Source: Sphingomonas sp. HMP9 | GTDB taxonomy: Bacteria; Pseudomonadota; Alphaproteobacteria; Sphingomonadales; Sphingomonadaceae | Direction: 5' to 3' | DNA: 64,000 nucleotides | NCBI RefSeq assembly: GCF_013374115.1 | Contig: NZ_AP022673.1 | Location: forward strand, 186,001-250,000 | Part shown: positions 15,574-24,067 of the stretch, piece after piece | Layout: every line of letters starts with the position of its first letter | Position numbering within the stretch: position 1 is the stretch's first letter | Notes under the pieces: generated by a model | Database searches by the model: none | Told to the model about the DNA's origin: nothing | The model's input: the letters and a program-made list of their open reading frames with translations, nothing else | Translations under genes and position numbers: made by a program

Positions 15574-17175
15574 ATGAATCGTCATGGAAGACTTATGGCC
15601 AAGATCGGCGCTGCCCTGGCGCTGATCGTCCTGGCGGAGATACTGATCGACGATGGCAATGGCGCGGTCGTGGGTGGGTTCGCTTTCGCCTGGATCGCTG
15701 CCCTCTTTCTCACGCGCCGGGTGATCTGGAATGATGGATCGGCGCGACTGGCGTTGATTGTTGGCGCCGGACTGGCAGTGGTGCTCGTCGATGATCCAAG
15801 CGTGCTCGGCTGGGTTCTGTTCTGGATCGCGCTATCGCTCGCCGCACTCCTGCCGCGTCACGGGTTCGACGATGCGCTGGCGTGGACGCGCAGGCTTGGC
15901 TGGCACGCGATGTCCGCGGTCATTGCGCCGCTCAAGGATGCCGCGCGGCTGTCGACGATTCGCCAGCGTCGAGGGTCGTCCTCCGGCGGTATGCGCGCGA
16001 TCGGGGCTGTCGTGGCGCTGCCCTTGGTCGGCGGCGCGGTGTTCGTCGCGCTGTTCGCGAGCGCCAACCCGCTGATCGGTCAGGCGTTTGCGCAAATCAT
16101 GCTGCCGGATCCGTGGACGGTGGCATGGCGGACGGTGTTCGGGCTCTGTGTGCTGGTTACGATCTGGGCAAGCTTGCGACCTAGTGCGCGCGCGACGCGG
16201 GCGTCGCGCTTCGACGAACGCTCGACCGGCACGGCGTTCGAGCCGGGGGTGGCGACGCTGATCCTGTCGCTCGTCACGTTCAACGCGATTTTCGCGGTCG
16301 AGAATGCGCTCGACATCGTGTTCCTGTGGAGCGGCGCGGGACTGCCTGCGGGCGTGACGATGGCGGACTATGCGCATCGTGGCGCCTATTCGTTGATCGT
16401 GACCGCACTGCTCGCCGGCGTGTTCGTGCTGCTGGCATTACGTCCGGGCAGCGCGGCCGCGGCGAGCCCGATGGCACGACGACTGGTGACAGTGTGGATT
16501 GTGCAAAACCTGCTGTTGGTCGCGTCGAGTGCGTTGCGAACGCTCGACTATGTCGATGCCTATGGGATGACGGTGCTGCGACTGTCCGCGCTGGCGTGGA
16601 TGGGGCTCGTGGCCACGGGACTGGCGCTGATCGGCTGGCGATTGCTGGCAGGCAAGTCGGCGGCGTGGCTGATCAACGCCAATGCGCTGGCGGCTGTCAC
16701 GGTGTTGGTGACGGCCAGCGTCGTCGATCTCGGTGCGACCGCAGCGGCATGGAATGTGCGCACGACGCTCGTCAGAGGTAAGGCGGGCCCGCCGCTGGAC
16801 CTGTGTTACATGGCGCGGCTCGGGTCATCGTCGCTGGTCTCGCTGGCGATGCTGGAGCAGCATGCGAAACAGCCCGGCCTGCGCGACCGGCTGGCGTATC
16901 TGCGGTGGGACAGTCAGGTCGAAACTGCGGACGCGCAGGCCGATTGGCGCCGCTGGACGCTGCGCAACGCAAGGCGGCTTGCGACCGTCCGGGCGATGGT
17001 CGGCACCAAGGCGCCGCGTTTGCGGTCTGCGCCGAACGGACGGCGCTGCGACGGATTGATCCTGCCGCCGCCCCTGGTGGCAGTATCGTCAGCGCCGCCG
17101 TCCGCTCCAGCGCCGCACACGCCCGCGCCTGCCACGCCGGCACCAAAGCCGTTGACGCCGGGTGCGCAACAATGA
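15574..17175 (+). CDS. DUF4173 domain membrane protein
   Basis: The 533-residue inner-membrane protein has about ten hydrophobic segments and a C-terminal soluble stretch ending in a Pro/Ala-rich tail (PAPHTPAPATPAPKPLTPG). Layout and motifs fit the DUF4173 family (GGAVFVALFASANPLIGQ, MADYAHRGAYSLIVTALLAG, VWIVQNLLLVASSALR). The biochemical role is unknown. Its stop overlaps the start of the response regulator as ATGA, and the histidine kinase follows, so the three genes form one operon. The protein may be sensed by, or act with, the two-component pair; that is inference. Confidence 0.85.
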   Translation: MNRHGRLMAKIGAALALIVLAEILIDDGNGAVVGGFAFAWIAALFLTRRVIWNDGSARLALIVGAGLAVVLVDDPSVLGWVLFWIALSLAALLPRHGFDDALAWTRRLGWHAMSAVIAPLKDAARLSTIRQRRGSSSGGMRAIGAVVALPLVGGAVFVALFASANPLIGQAFAQIMLPDPWTVAWRTVFGLCVLVTIWASLRPSARATRASRFDERSTGTAFEPGVATLILSLVTFNAIFAVENALDIVFLWSGAGLPAGVTMADYAHRGAYSLIVTALLAGVFVLLALRPGSAAAASPMARRLVTVWIVQNLLLVASSALRTLDYVDAYGMTVLRLSALAWMGLVATGLALIGWRLLAGKSAAWLINANALAAVTVLVTASVVDLGATAAAWNVRTTLVRGKAGPPLDLCYMARLGSSSLVSLAMLEQHAKQPGLRDRLAYLRWDSQVETADAQADWRRWTLRNARRLATVRAMVGTKAPRLRSAPNGRRCDGLILPPPLVAVSSAPPSAPAPHTPAPATPAPKPLTPGAQQ

Positions 17176-17894
17176 TCCTGTGCCCGATGCCTCGCACTAT
17201 CCTGGTCGTCGACGACGATCCTCATATCCGCCAGCTGCTCGTGTTCGCGTTCGACAAGGCCGGGCTCAGCGCGATCGAGGCGGCGGACGGCGAAGCCGCG
17301 CTGGCGCTCGTCGAGACGCACGCGCCTGACCTTGTGGTGCTCGACATCAACATGCCGCGGATGGACGGACTGGAGGTGTGCCGTCGCCTCCGTGGTGGAG
17401 AGGGCAGGGCGGACATACCGATCCTCTTCCTGTCGAGCCGCGACGACGAGATCGACCGGGTGCTCGGCATCGAACTCGGCGCCGACGACTATGTGGTGAA
17501 GCCCTTCTCGCCGCGCGAAGTGGTGGCGCGGGTCATGGCGATCCTGCGCCGCACCTCCGCGCGGGCGCCAAGCGTCGAGGATGGGCGCGACCTCTCGCAT
17601 GGGCGGTTGCGGCTCGACCTGGAGGGCTGGCGTGCGCTGTGGAACGAGGGCGAGATCGCGCTGACCGTGACCGAGTTCCAAATCCTGCGGCTGCTCGCGT
17701 CGATGCCGGGCCGTGTGTTCAGTCGTGACTCGATCATCGACCGGCTGCATGGCCCTGGCTTCGCGGTCACCGACCGGACGATCGACAGCCACATCCGCAA
17801 CCTGCGCGGCAAGTTCGCGAAAGCGGGCGCCGACGACCTGATCGAGACGCGCGCCGGGATCGGCTATCGCCTCGGATCGTGCACGGGCGCGTGA
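17172..17894 (+). CDS. OmpR-family response regulator
   Basis: The 240-residue DNA-binding regulator has a receiver domain with the acidic pocket DDD (14-16), phospho-acceptor Asp58 (VVLDINMPR) and Lys110 (YVVKPFSP). A winged-helix trans_reg_C domain follows (about 140-238), with LTVTEFQILRLL and VTDRTIDSHIRNLRGK. The first ATG overlaps the upstream stop by 4 bp; a second ATG five codons later (MPRTIL) is a reasonable alternative start. It is coupled at both ends to its neighbours and should be the partner of the following kinase. Confidence 0.94.
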   Translation: MILCPMPRTILVVDDDPHIRQLLVFAFDKAGLSAIEAADGEAALALVETHAPDLVVLDINMPRMDGLEVCRRLRGGEGRADIPILFLSSRDDEIDRVLGIELGADDYVVKPFSPREVVARVMAILRRTSARAPSVEDGRDLSHGRLRLDLEGWRALWNEGEIALTVTEFQILRLLASMPGRVFSRDSIIDRLHGPGFAVTDRTIDSHIRNLRGKFAKAGADDLIETRAGIGYRLGSCTGA

Positions 17895-19477
17895 TCGGCG
17901 GGATCAAGGACTGGGGGAAACGCCACTGGCCCCGGATGCGGTTGCGGACGATCCTGTTCGCGACATTGTTCCTGGTCGCCGCGCTTCCGGGCTTCGGCGC
18001 GGTCTTCCTGCGCGTCTACGAGAACACGCTTGTCCGCCAGACCGAGGCGGAGCTGGTCGCGCAGGGCGCGGCGCTGTCCGCGACGGCGGCGGCGCTCTGG
18101 CCTGCCGCACCGCCGGGTCGGGTTGCACGTCACGCGGTCGCAGGCGACGACACCCCCTACGTGCCGGCGCCGGCATCCGGCATCGATCTCAGTACGACGC
18201 CGATACGCGCGGAACGACCACGGGTCGCGGCAGGCGCGAGACCATCGGCCGATGCGGTGGTCGCCGCCACGCTCCTTTCGCCGATCATGGACGCGACGCG
18301 GTCCACCACCTTTGCCTCGATCATCCTGCTCGACCGCAACGGCAGCATCGTCGCCGGGAGTTCGGCGGTCGGCAGCTATGCCGCACTTCCCGAAGTTGCC
18401 GCAGCACTGGCCGGCAGCGCCACGACCGTGCTCCGCCGCAACGGCGCATATCGCGCGACGTACCGCTTCGAGTGGCTGTCCCGAGCCGCAGCGATCCGCG
18501 TCCATTACGCGCGCCCGATCATCGTCGGCGACCGCGTGGTCGGCGTGCTCCTGCTGTCGCGTTCCGCCCGTGCGCTGTTCCGGGGATTGTATGAAGACCG
18601 GGGCAAGATAGCGCTGGGGATCGCTGCGATCTTCGGGTTGCTCGTGGTGCTCAGCGGCGTCATCTCGCGCGGCGTCACGCGCCCGATCGAGCAACTCGGC
18701 GCGGCGACCCGCGCGGTCGCGAGCGGCCGCGGTCGCGTTCCCGATCCACCACCGACCGCGGCGATCGAGATCCAGGGCCTCTACGCCGATTTCGCGGTGA
18801 TGGCGACGGCGATCGAGCGTCGTTCGCGCTATCTGCGCGACTTCGCCCACGCGGTCAGCCACGAATTCAAGACCCCGCTCGCCGGCATCCGCGGCGCGGT
18901 GGAATTGCTGCAGGATCACCCGGACATGGCGGCGGAGGATCGACGTCGATTCCTTGCCAATGCCGATGCGGACGCGCGCCGTCTCGCGCTGCTGGTCACG
19001 CGGTTGCTCGATCTCGCCCGTGCCGACATGGGCGAGCCGGGTGAGGAAAGAACCGATGCCACCCAGATCGTCGCGCGTGTTGCCGATGCTTCGCGAACGG
19101 CCGGTTTCTCGATCGAAATAGTCTCCTCTGCGAAACTACCTGACGTCATCGCACCAGCAACAACGTTGGAATCTGTACTAACCACGCTGTTAGAAAACAG
19201 TAAGCAAGCTGGCGCACGATGCGTGGTGATCCAATTGTCGATCAGAAATGATCGTCTTGAAATTCTATTGACCGATGACGGGCCCGGCATTTCGCGGGCC
19301 GATCGCGTACGGCTGTTTGAACCGTTTTTCACAACGAAGCGAGATACGGGTGGGACGGGTCTGGGTCTTGCCATATCGCGCTCTTTAATCGAGGCTCAAC
19401 GGGGCGAGATCGCGCTATTAGATAGCGAGATCACGACATTTGTTTTGTATTTACCCCTGTCTAATTGTGTATTTTGA
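17891..19477 (+). CDS. Membrane sensor histidine kinase
   Basis: The 528-residue kinase starts with GTG overlapping the regulator stop as GTGA; another GTG lies 12 nt earlier. It has a first membrane span at about residues 20-42, a periplasmic sensor region to about 235, a second span (about 238-255), a HAMP region, and HisKA with the H-box SHEFKTPLAGIRG. The HATPase domain has N-box ENSKQAG, G1 DDGPGIS and G2 GGTGLGLA. All catalytic motifs are intact. The last 150 codons are visibly richer in A/T than the rest of the gene. Confidence 0.93.
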   Translation: MIGGIKDWGKRHWPRMRLRTILFATLFLVAALPGFGAVFLRVYENTLVRQTEAELVAQGAALSATAAALWPAAPPGRVARHAVAGDDTPYVPAPASGIDLSTTPIRAERPRVAAGARPSADAVVAATLLSPIMDATRSTTFASIILLDRNGSIVAGSSAVGSYAALPEVAAALAGSATTVLRRNGAYRATYRFEWLSRAAAIRVHYARPIIVGDRVVGVLLLSRSARALFRGLYEDRGKIALGIAAIFGLLVVLSGVISRGVTRPIEQLGAATRAVASGRGRVPDPPPTAAIEIQGLYADFAVMATAIERRSRYLRDFAHAVSHEFKTPLAGIRGAVELLQDHPDMAAEDRRRFLANADADARRLALLVTRLLDLARADMGEPGEERTDATQIVARVADASRTAGFSIEIVSSAKLPDVIAPATTLESVLTTLLENSKQAGARCVVIQLSIRNDRLEILLTDDGPGISRADRVRLFEPFFTTKRDTGGTGLGLAISRSLIEAQRGEIALLDSEITTFVLYLPLSNCVF

Positions 19478-19647
19478 GGCAGTAATTTGTTGCGGCCATA
19501 TGCATTATTTATCGAACTTAATTACCTGTTGTCGCTGCCTGTTTGCAAAATCTCAGCGCGAAACGATGATGAAACCGTTCGTTGAGATGACAATACAATC
19601 AAACCCCAGCGCCAGCCCTGCGTTCGTCGAATCATCCCCGTGCTGCG

Positions 19648-20457
19648 TCAGTCTCGCCCCACTTTAAGTTTCCCCGCCCAACGGATCGCGTTGACTAGAA
19701 TGCGGCGGTAGTTCGGATCGTCGTACGCCTCCGGCAAGTGGCCGAGCGCCGAGTAGACGACACGGCCTTTGGTCGATGGGTTTGTCCAGATGACCGGGTG
19801 CTTACCCATGGCCAGCTTGGCGCCTGGGCGGTAACTGGCCTCATCGATCCGCGCGAGCACGGTCATACCGCGGGCGGCGGGATTGGCGTCGAAGGCATAC
19901 CATTCGTCGACCGGTGACCAGGGCAATTTCACCCCGACCATAACGGGATGGTCCGGTTGGTCGATGATGATCCGTGCTCGCTGGAACTGGTCGCTACCGC
20001 CCGGATGTCCGGTGAACTTGGCGCCGATGATCGTGTCGCTGTACCAAGCGTCGGTGTGACTATCGTCGCCCGCAGCGTGCAACGCCACGACGCCGCCACC
20101 TCGTGCTACGAAACGGGCGAATGCAGCGCGTTGCGCAGGCGTGAGAAAATCTCCGCTCGCGCTGTTGAGCACGACGACAGAGAAGTGCTGCAGGTGCTCG
20201 TCGTCGAAGACCGCCGCATTCTCGGTAGCGTAGCTCGCGCGACCCAAGCTTTTCGCGATATCGTCAAGCACGATGTTCGAGTGCGGAATATGCTCGATGT
20301 GTCGCCAGCCGTTGGTCTTCGAAACGATCAGCACTGCGTTCCGCAATCCCTTCGGAAGGACGGGAGCAACGCTGTCGTATGTGGCCGCCGGCAGGTGCGG
20401 ATTGGGCGCCGCTTGTGCCATCGTCAGTAGTGCGATCAGCGCCAACATCTTGTGCAT
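19648..20457 (-). CDS. Secreted ThuA-like domain protein
   Basis: The 269-residue product begins with a signal peptide (MHKMLALIALLTMAQA), placing it in the periplasm. The mature part has the ThuA-like glutamine-amidotransferase-type fold, with NAVLIVSKTNGWRH at the start, GGGVVALHAAGDD in the middle and VIWTNPSTKGRVVYSALGH near the end. Members were first noted in trehalose utilisation clusters and are commonly linked to sugar-derivative catabolism; the reaction here is not known. No sugar genes are adjacent. The open frame extends upstream, but MHKML gives the signal sequence. Confidence 0.85.
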   Translation of the reverse strand: MHKMLALIALLTMAQAAPNPHLPAATYDSVAPVLPKGLRNAVLIVSKTNGWRHIEHIPHSNIVLDDIAKSLGRASYATENAAVFDDEHLQHFSVVVLNSASGDFLTPAQRAAFARFVARGGGVVALHAAGDDSHTDAWYSDTIIGAKFTGHPGGSDQFQRARIIIDQPDHPVMVGVKLPWSPVDEWYAFDANPAARGMTVLARIDEASYRPGAKLAMGKHPVIWTNPSTKGRVVYSALGHLPEAYDDPNYRRILVNAIRWAGKLKVGRD

Positions 20458-20527
20458 CGTGCAATCCCCCCGCAGGGTCGATAGCTCAAATGTCGGAACG
20501 ACGCGAACAAACACCGGCGATAATGCT

Positions 20528-21274
20528 ATGCAGGCTGAAATAGCGGCGAGCACCGCAATGATGCCGGCGCACATTCATTTGTTCGCGATGATCACCCTGT
20601 CGACGGACGGACGGACGGACGGAGGCGTCCTTGAACTGGATGCCGATACTCAGATCCGCCAGCGCCTGATCTACTTTCTTCGGCACGACGAGAAGCAGAC
20701 CCGCAAGCGCCGCGCGATGGTGCCGCTCTGCCCGACGCTGGCGCCGTGGCTCGACGGGGTGACCGGCAAGCTCATACGGTATCACACGCCGACCTCGGTA
20801 AAGACGCGTGCGGCTGGTGGGGCGGAGTGGTTCGAGCGCCCGACGGCGAACATCGCGAACGGCTTTGAAGGCGTGTTGCTCGCGGCCCATGCTGCCCGGC
20901 CGGACCTAGGTTTGGCACGGCAGGTGGTAGACGCGGACGGCGAGCCGGTATGGCTAGAGCCGCGCAAGAAACTGGGAGAGACCAAGCGCCGGCCGAAGAT
21001 GGTTGGCATCGGTACGCCCAACACGCTGCGCCACACGATCCACACATGGCATAAGCGTCAAGGCGTGCCTGAAGCGCAGATTGATGCAGTTGCCGGCTAC
21101 AGCGAGCAGGGGACAGGTGCGAGCTATACCCACCTGCGGCCGGAGTACCTTAGAGAGTTTCTCACATCGACCGAAGCGTTCTGGGAAGCGTTCGGCGAGT
21201 TTTCCAGTTCCCATCTGTGCTACGGCAGAACCACGAAAATCATAATTATGAATGTCAGGCGATTACGGGGCTGA
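20528..21274 (+). pseudogene. Tyrosine-type integrase remnant, C-terminal part (copy A)
   Basis: About 248 codons show the catalytic half of a phage/island integrase: MPAHIHLFAMITLSTDGR (active-site Arg region), KQTRKRRAMVPLCPTLAP, TPNTLRHTIHTWHKRQG and the region of the nucleophilic Tyr, GASYTHLRPEYL. The N-terminal DNA-binding domains are missing, and the expected His of the HxxR box is Asn (NTLR). A run of GGAC tetranucleotides (20604-20621) interrupts the first part. It is most likely inactive. A second decayed copy of the same C-terminus lies at 23513-23715. Confidence 0.8.
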
Positions 21275-21276
21275 AT

Positions 21277-21329
21277 TGCCTTGGCGATGGATATTACCGA
21301 ACTGGAAGGAACGAGAGGTCGCCAAGGCA
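21277..21329. repeat. 11-bp perfect inverted repeat at the island's left edge
   Basis: TGCCTTGGCGA (21277-21287) and TCGCCAAGGCA (21319-21329) face each other across 31 nt, between the integrase remnant stop and the stop of the convergent island gene. It could be a bidirectional terminator or an element end; there is no T-run. Confidence 0.55.
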
Positions 21330-21342
21330 CTCTATACGAGGC

Positions 21343-22068
21343 TCAGCCCTCACGGTCCACAACCGGGGGCGGTAGACTAAGGGCGCTCGCTGCTGGCATC
21401 TCGTCTAGCACAGTGGTTTTAAAGACGTCGGCGAAACCAACGGCTAGCTCAGTGACTGAGTTATCGACGCCGCCCGCGATCATTACCGAAATCCCCTGCC
21501 ATGGGCCCGGCAACACATCAGGAAGGCTATCAGTTCCTATCTTAACGAACGGATGGTTGTCGTCTCCGTTGTCACATTCGCAAAGATGAGGAGATGCTGG
21601 CGAAAAGTGAAACGCCAGCGCAAGCCCTGCATCAGTTCGAAGGTTTGCATGACGGTTTTTCGGAACACCCGTCGCGATGAACAAGCCGACGTCGACGTGC
21701 GCCTCTTCGCCAAATTCAGGAAGGCTCTTTATCGAGATACGATATTCGTCGGTGCCTTCGAGCAGGGCGCCAACAGTCGCGTCTCTGAAGCCACAGTAAT
21801 ATCGTTTTTTATCTAACGGGATCGGCGCCGGGGAAAGTCGTTCTTTCAAGTTATCGTTCTGAGCAGTGGCGATTTTACAACCGATACGATGAACTTCTGC
21901 CGAGGTTTCTGCTAAGCGCCGCAAGACGGCCGATTGATGAGAACCGCCGTCCTCCTCGCGCTTCCCGAATTCCCAAAGCTTGGAATTTGCGTGGATATTG
22001 CCTTTAAATAACTGTGGGTAAATGAGGCAACGCGCTATGCGATCAGAATGCTCAATATTGACGGCCAT
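21343..22068 (-). CDS. Island protein 3, unknown function
   Basis: The 241-residue protein is the last gene of the island operon, starting 2 bp after the stop of the gene before it. There is no signal peptide, membrane segment or motif I recognise. It appears soluble, with three cysteines in HLCECD and RYYCGF, a charged N-terminal third and a hydrophobic Gly-rich stretch late (GISVMIAGGVDNS). It lacks the strong G/C-ending codon preference of its core neighbours, consistent with acquired DNA. A role with the two upstream genes is implied only by coupling. Confidence 0.75.
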   Translation of the reverse strand: MAVNIEHSDRIARCLIYPQLFKGNIHANSKLWEFGKREEDGGSHQSAVLRRLAETSAEVHRIGCKIATAQNDNLKERLSPAPIPLDKKRYYCGFRDATVGALLEGTDEYRISIKSLPEFGEEAHVDVGLFIATGVPKNRHANLRTDAGLALAFHFSPASPHLCECDNGDDNHPFVKIGTDSLPDVLPGPWQGISVMIAGGVDNSVTELAVGFADVFKTTVLDEMPAASALSLPPPVVDREG

Positions 22069-22070
22069 GA

Positions 22071-22673
22071 TTAGCGCATATCTTCGATTGCAAACCGATC
22101 AACTTTCAATGAATCTTCAATCCGTAGCTGACGGTGCCCACGGCGAGCGACATACCCCCATTCGCCGTCCGTTACTGTGATGGCATATGTCATGTCTCCG
22201 ACGGCCCAGAGCATTACCACAGCGTCACCCCCGTGCCAGCTTAGCTCTGGAGGAGCATAATTAGACCGTTGAAGGGCGTGCAAAATCTCCTGCGCCGTAT
22301 CAATCGCGGCGTCTTCCATAAGCTCGTCACCGAAATCGTCAGTTGCGTCCCGGAGATCGGAAAGTTGATTCGCGGCCTTTGCGTAATAAGTATCCGCCAG
22401 AGATAGCATCGAGAACGCGCTGTTGGGCGTGGTTTGCGACGGCGCTCCGCTCACTCGAACGTAGCAATACGGCTGGGCGATTTCGGAACCAGTGCCGCTT
22501 TTTGTCAACATTGACTTATGTAAGCGGTAATCTGACGTAATGATATCAACGTCATAAGTTCGACGATTGCTGGTGCTATTCCGAAGCGTGTGTAAATCTA
22601 GAGCGCTGCCGCTCGCAAGAGCGTCCCAGACTGGAGAGCCAGTGTCAACAATTGGACGAGAGTATACGGTCAT
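22071..22673 (-). CDS. Island protein 2, unknown function
   Basis: The 200-residue soluble-looking protein starts with ATG overlapping the preceding stop by 4 bp. The middle third is acidic (SDLRDATDDFGDELMEDAAIDT is the region, at about residues 103-124). The last third has alternating hydrophobic/aromatic strands (VVMLWAVGDMTYAITV, EWGYVARRGH), suggesting a small beta-sheet domain. I recognise no family. It sits in the middle of the three-gene operon, so its product probably works with proteins 1 and 3. Confidence 0.75.
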   Translation of the reverse strand: MTVYSRPIVDTGSPVWDALASGSALDLHTLRNSTSNRRTYDVDIITSDYRLHKSMLTKSGTGSEIAQPYCYVRVSGAPSQTTPNSAFSMLSLADTYYAKAANQLSDLRDATDDFGDELMEDAAIDTAQEILHALQRSNYAPPELSWHGGDAVVMLWAVGDMTYAITVTDGEWGYVARRGHRQLRIEDSLKVDRFAIEDMR

Positions 22674-23416
22674 GCAAACCTTCTGAGCTGATCCCGCACG
22701 ATCGCCAAAGCTTCGTCACGAAGCTCGTCGAAGATAGGTTGTGATAATGCTCTGGGTACAATTTGGCCAGGAGCAGTATTAACGTCAACCTTGCAGCCAA
22801 TATAATTCGACATCGTCATCGGAAGGCCAGCCTGCATACCCTGAGCATTGCCGGCGACGAAACCAAATTGGCCGGTCGACCACGTACATACTCGGTTCAT
22901 GACTAACCACGCGGCACGGGCGAACCGGGTTGGCGCGTTAAATGAGAAGCTCGGGTCAGTTGCCCCTTCGGGGAAGGGTACACCCGGCAGCGAGTCTTGA
23001 AACAGGCTAGCCTTCAACTCGCCATTAATGGTCGCGCCAAGATCTATCACGACTGCGATTCGCACAGGGTCCGACTCGAGTGAAATTCGTTTGGCTAGGT
23101 CGACCAGTAACTGCGTTGCCGCAGGCACGTCTTCAATCCGTGGCGGACCCGACGGTGATGAAATGAGGCCGGGTAGCTGGCGAAAGACCTGGTTCAGATT
23201 GATCGCAATGTGCCCCACTTGCGTGCTCACTGATACGGCATAACCGAGTCGCTCGCCCGATGCGCTAGATTGCAAATTCGGAGACGCGGGATTTCGCTGG
23301 TAGCCGTCGGGCGTGTCACCGGGGAATAGATCGGCCCAAACGGCAGAAGCCTCCCGTGCCGATCCAAATGGAGCGGTGAAGACGACAGCCTGAATGGTAT
23401 CGGCTTGCCATTGCAC
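22670..23416 (-). CDS. Island protein 1, unknown function
   Basis: The 248-residue protein is the first gene of the island operon, with a GTG start (MQWQAD) and an AGGA about 11 nt upstream. It looks like a soluble alpha/beta protein with strands VRIAVVIDLGATI and GYAVSVSTQVGHIAINL and a charged C-terminal helix (DELRDEALAIVRDQLRRF). The layout faintly recalls sporadically distributed TIGR04255-type proteins, but I cannot support a family call. Codon use is AT-richer than the surrounding genes. Confidence 0.75.
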   Translation of the reverse strand: MQWQADTIQAVVFTAPFGSAREASAVWADLFPGDTPDGYQRNPASPNLQSSASGERLGYAVSVSTQVGHIAINLNQVFRQLPGLISSPSGPPRIEDVPAATQLLVDLAKRISLESDPVRIAVVIDLGATINGELKASLFQDSLPGVPFPEGATDPSFSFNAPTRFARAAWLVMNRVCTWSTGQFGFVAGNAQGMQAGLPMTMSNYIGCKVDVNTAPGQIVPRALSQPIFDELRDEALAIVRDQLRRFA

Positions 23417-23512
23417 TTTTCAAATTCCTCATTCAGCGAAACGCGCCCATTCCTTAACACACAATCAAGTGCAAGTCGTAAACGACGTTCAGGCCATTGC
23501 AGTGCTCGAACG

Positions 23513-23715
23513 CGGATTGATGCGGTTGCTGGACAAGGCAGCCGGGCCGTAGGCGGCAGATGAACGCGCTTCAGCCGGAGCATCTCGACGAATTTCCTGC
23601 CTCGACCGGAGCGTTCTCGTAGGCGGTAGGCGAGTTCGCCGATACCCATTTGCAATACCAGCGCGATGCCGATGTGGTTGCACTCACCAGCGTGCGGCTA
23701 AAGCGCACTGCATAA
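23513..23715 (+). pseudogene. Decayed integrase C-terminus (copy B)
   Basis: In one frame the fragments RIDAVAG, then LQPEHLDEFPASTGAF, an in-frame stop, and AVGEFADTHLQYQRDAD align with QIDAVAG, LRPEYLREFLTSTEAF and EAFGEFSSSHLCY of copy A. A frameshift separates the first block from the rest. The frame ends in TAA at 23713-23715, 27 bp before the tRNA-Ala 3' end. It is a dead second copy of the same kind of integrase. Confidence 0.75.
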
Positions 23716-23742
23716 TTCAAAACGATTTCAAGGGGTTCCGCG

Positions 23743-23818
23743 TGGTGGAGCCACGGGGAATCGAACCCCGGACCTCTGCAGTGCGATTGCAGCGCTCTCC
23801 CATCTGAGCTACGGCCCC
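23743..23818 (-). tRNA. tRNA-Ala (anticodon CGC)
   Basis: The minus strand folds as a 76-nt tRNA with encoded CCA. The acceptor GGGGCCG pairs with TGGCTCC, the D-arm is GCTC/GAGC, and the anticodon stem CTGCA/TGCAG closes loop ATCGCAC with anticodon CGC, reading GCG. The T-arm is CGGGG-TTCGATT-CCCCG. Its 3' end faces the island and the integrase remnants, the usual orientation for integration into a tRNA gene. Confidence 0.97.
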
Positions 23819-24067
23819 GCGCGGTTGGCCATAGGCCAGGATCGATGGCTTAGCGGCTCGATTTGTGTGTTGCAACTGGGTTGGTGAGGGTGCTCGCGTT
23901 CACCTCCGGCGCGTCGTCGCAACGCTGCGTCGTGTCGGCGTCGAGCCGCGCAAGTACAGGAACATTCCGCGCTTTTGGCGTTTGTAGACTTCGGACTGTA
24001 CGGCCCCGCGATCAACAAGAGCGATCGACGGAGCCGGCAACCGCAGGATAGCAATTAGGAGGTTCCT

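Noticed and set aside
20604..20621. GGAC tetranucleotide run as a phase-variation switch
   Set aside because: It lies in an already truncated integrase with a substituted active-site residue, so switching would have no product to control.
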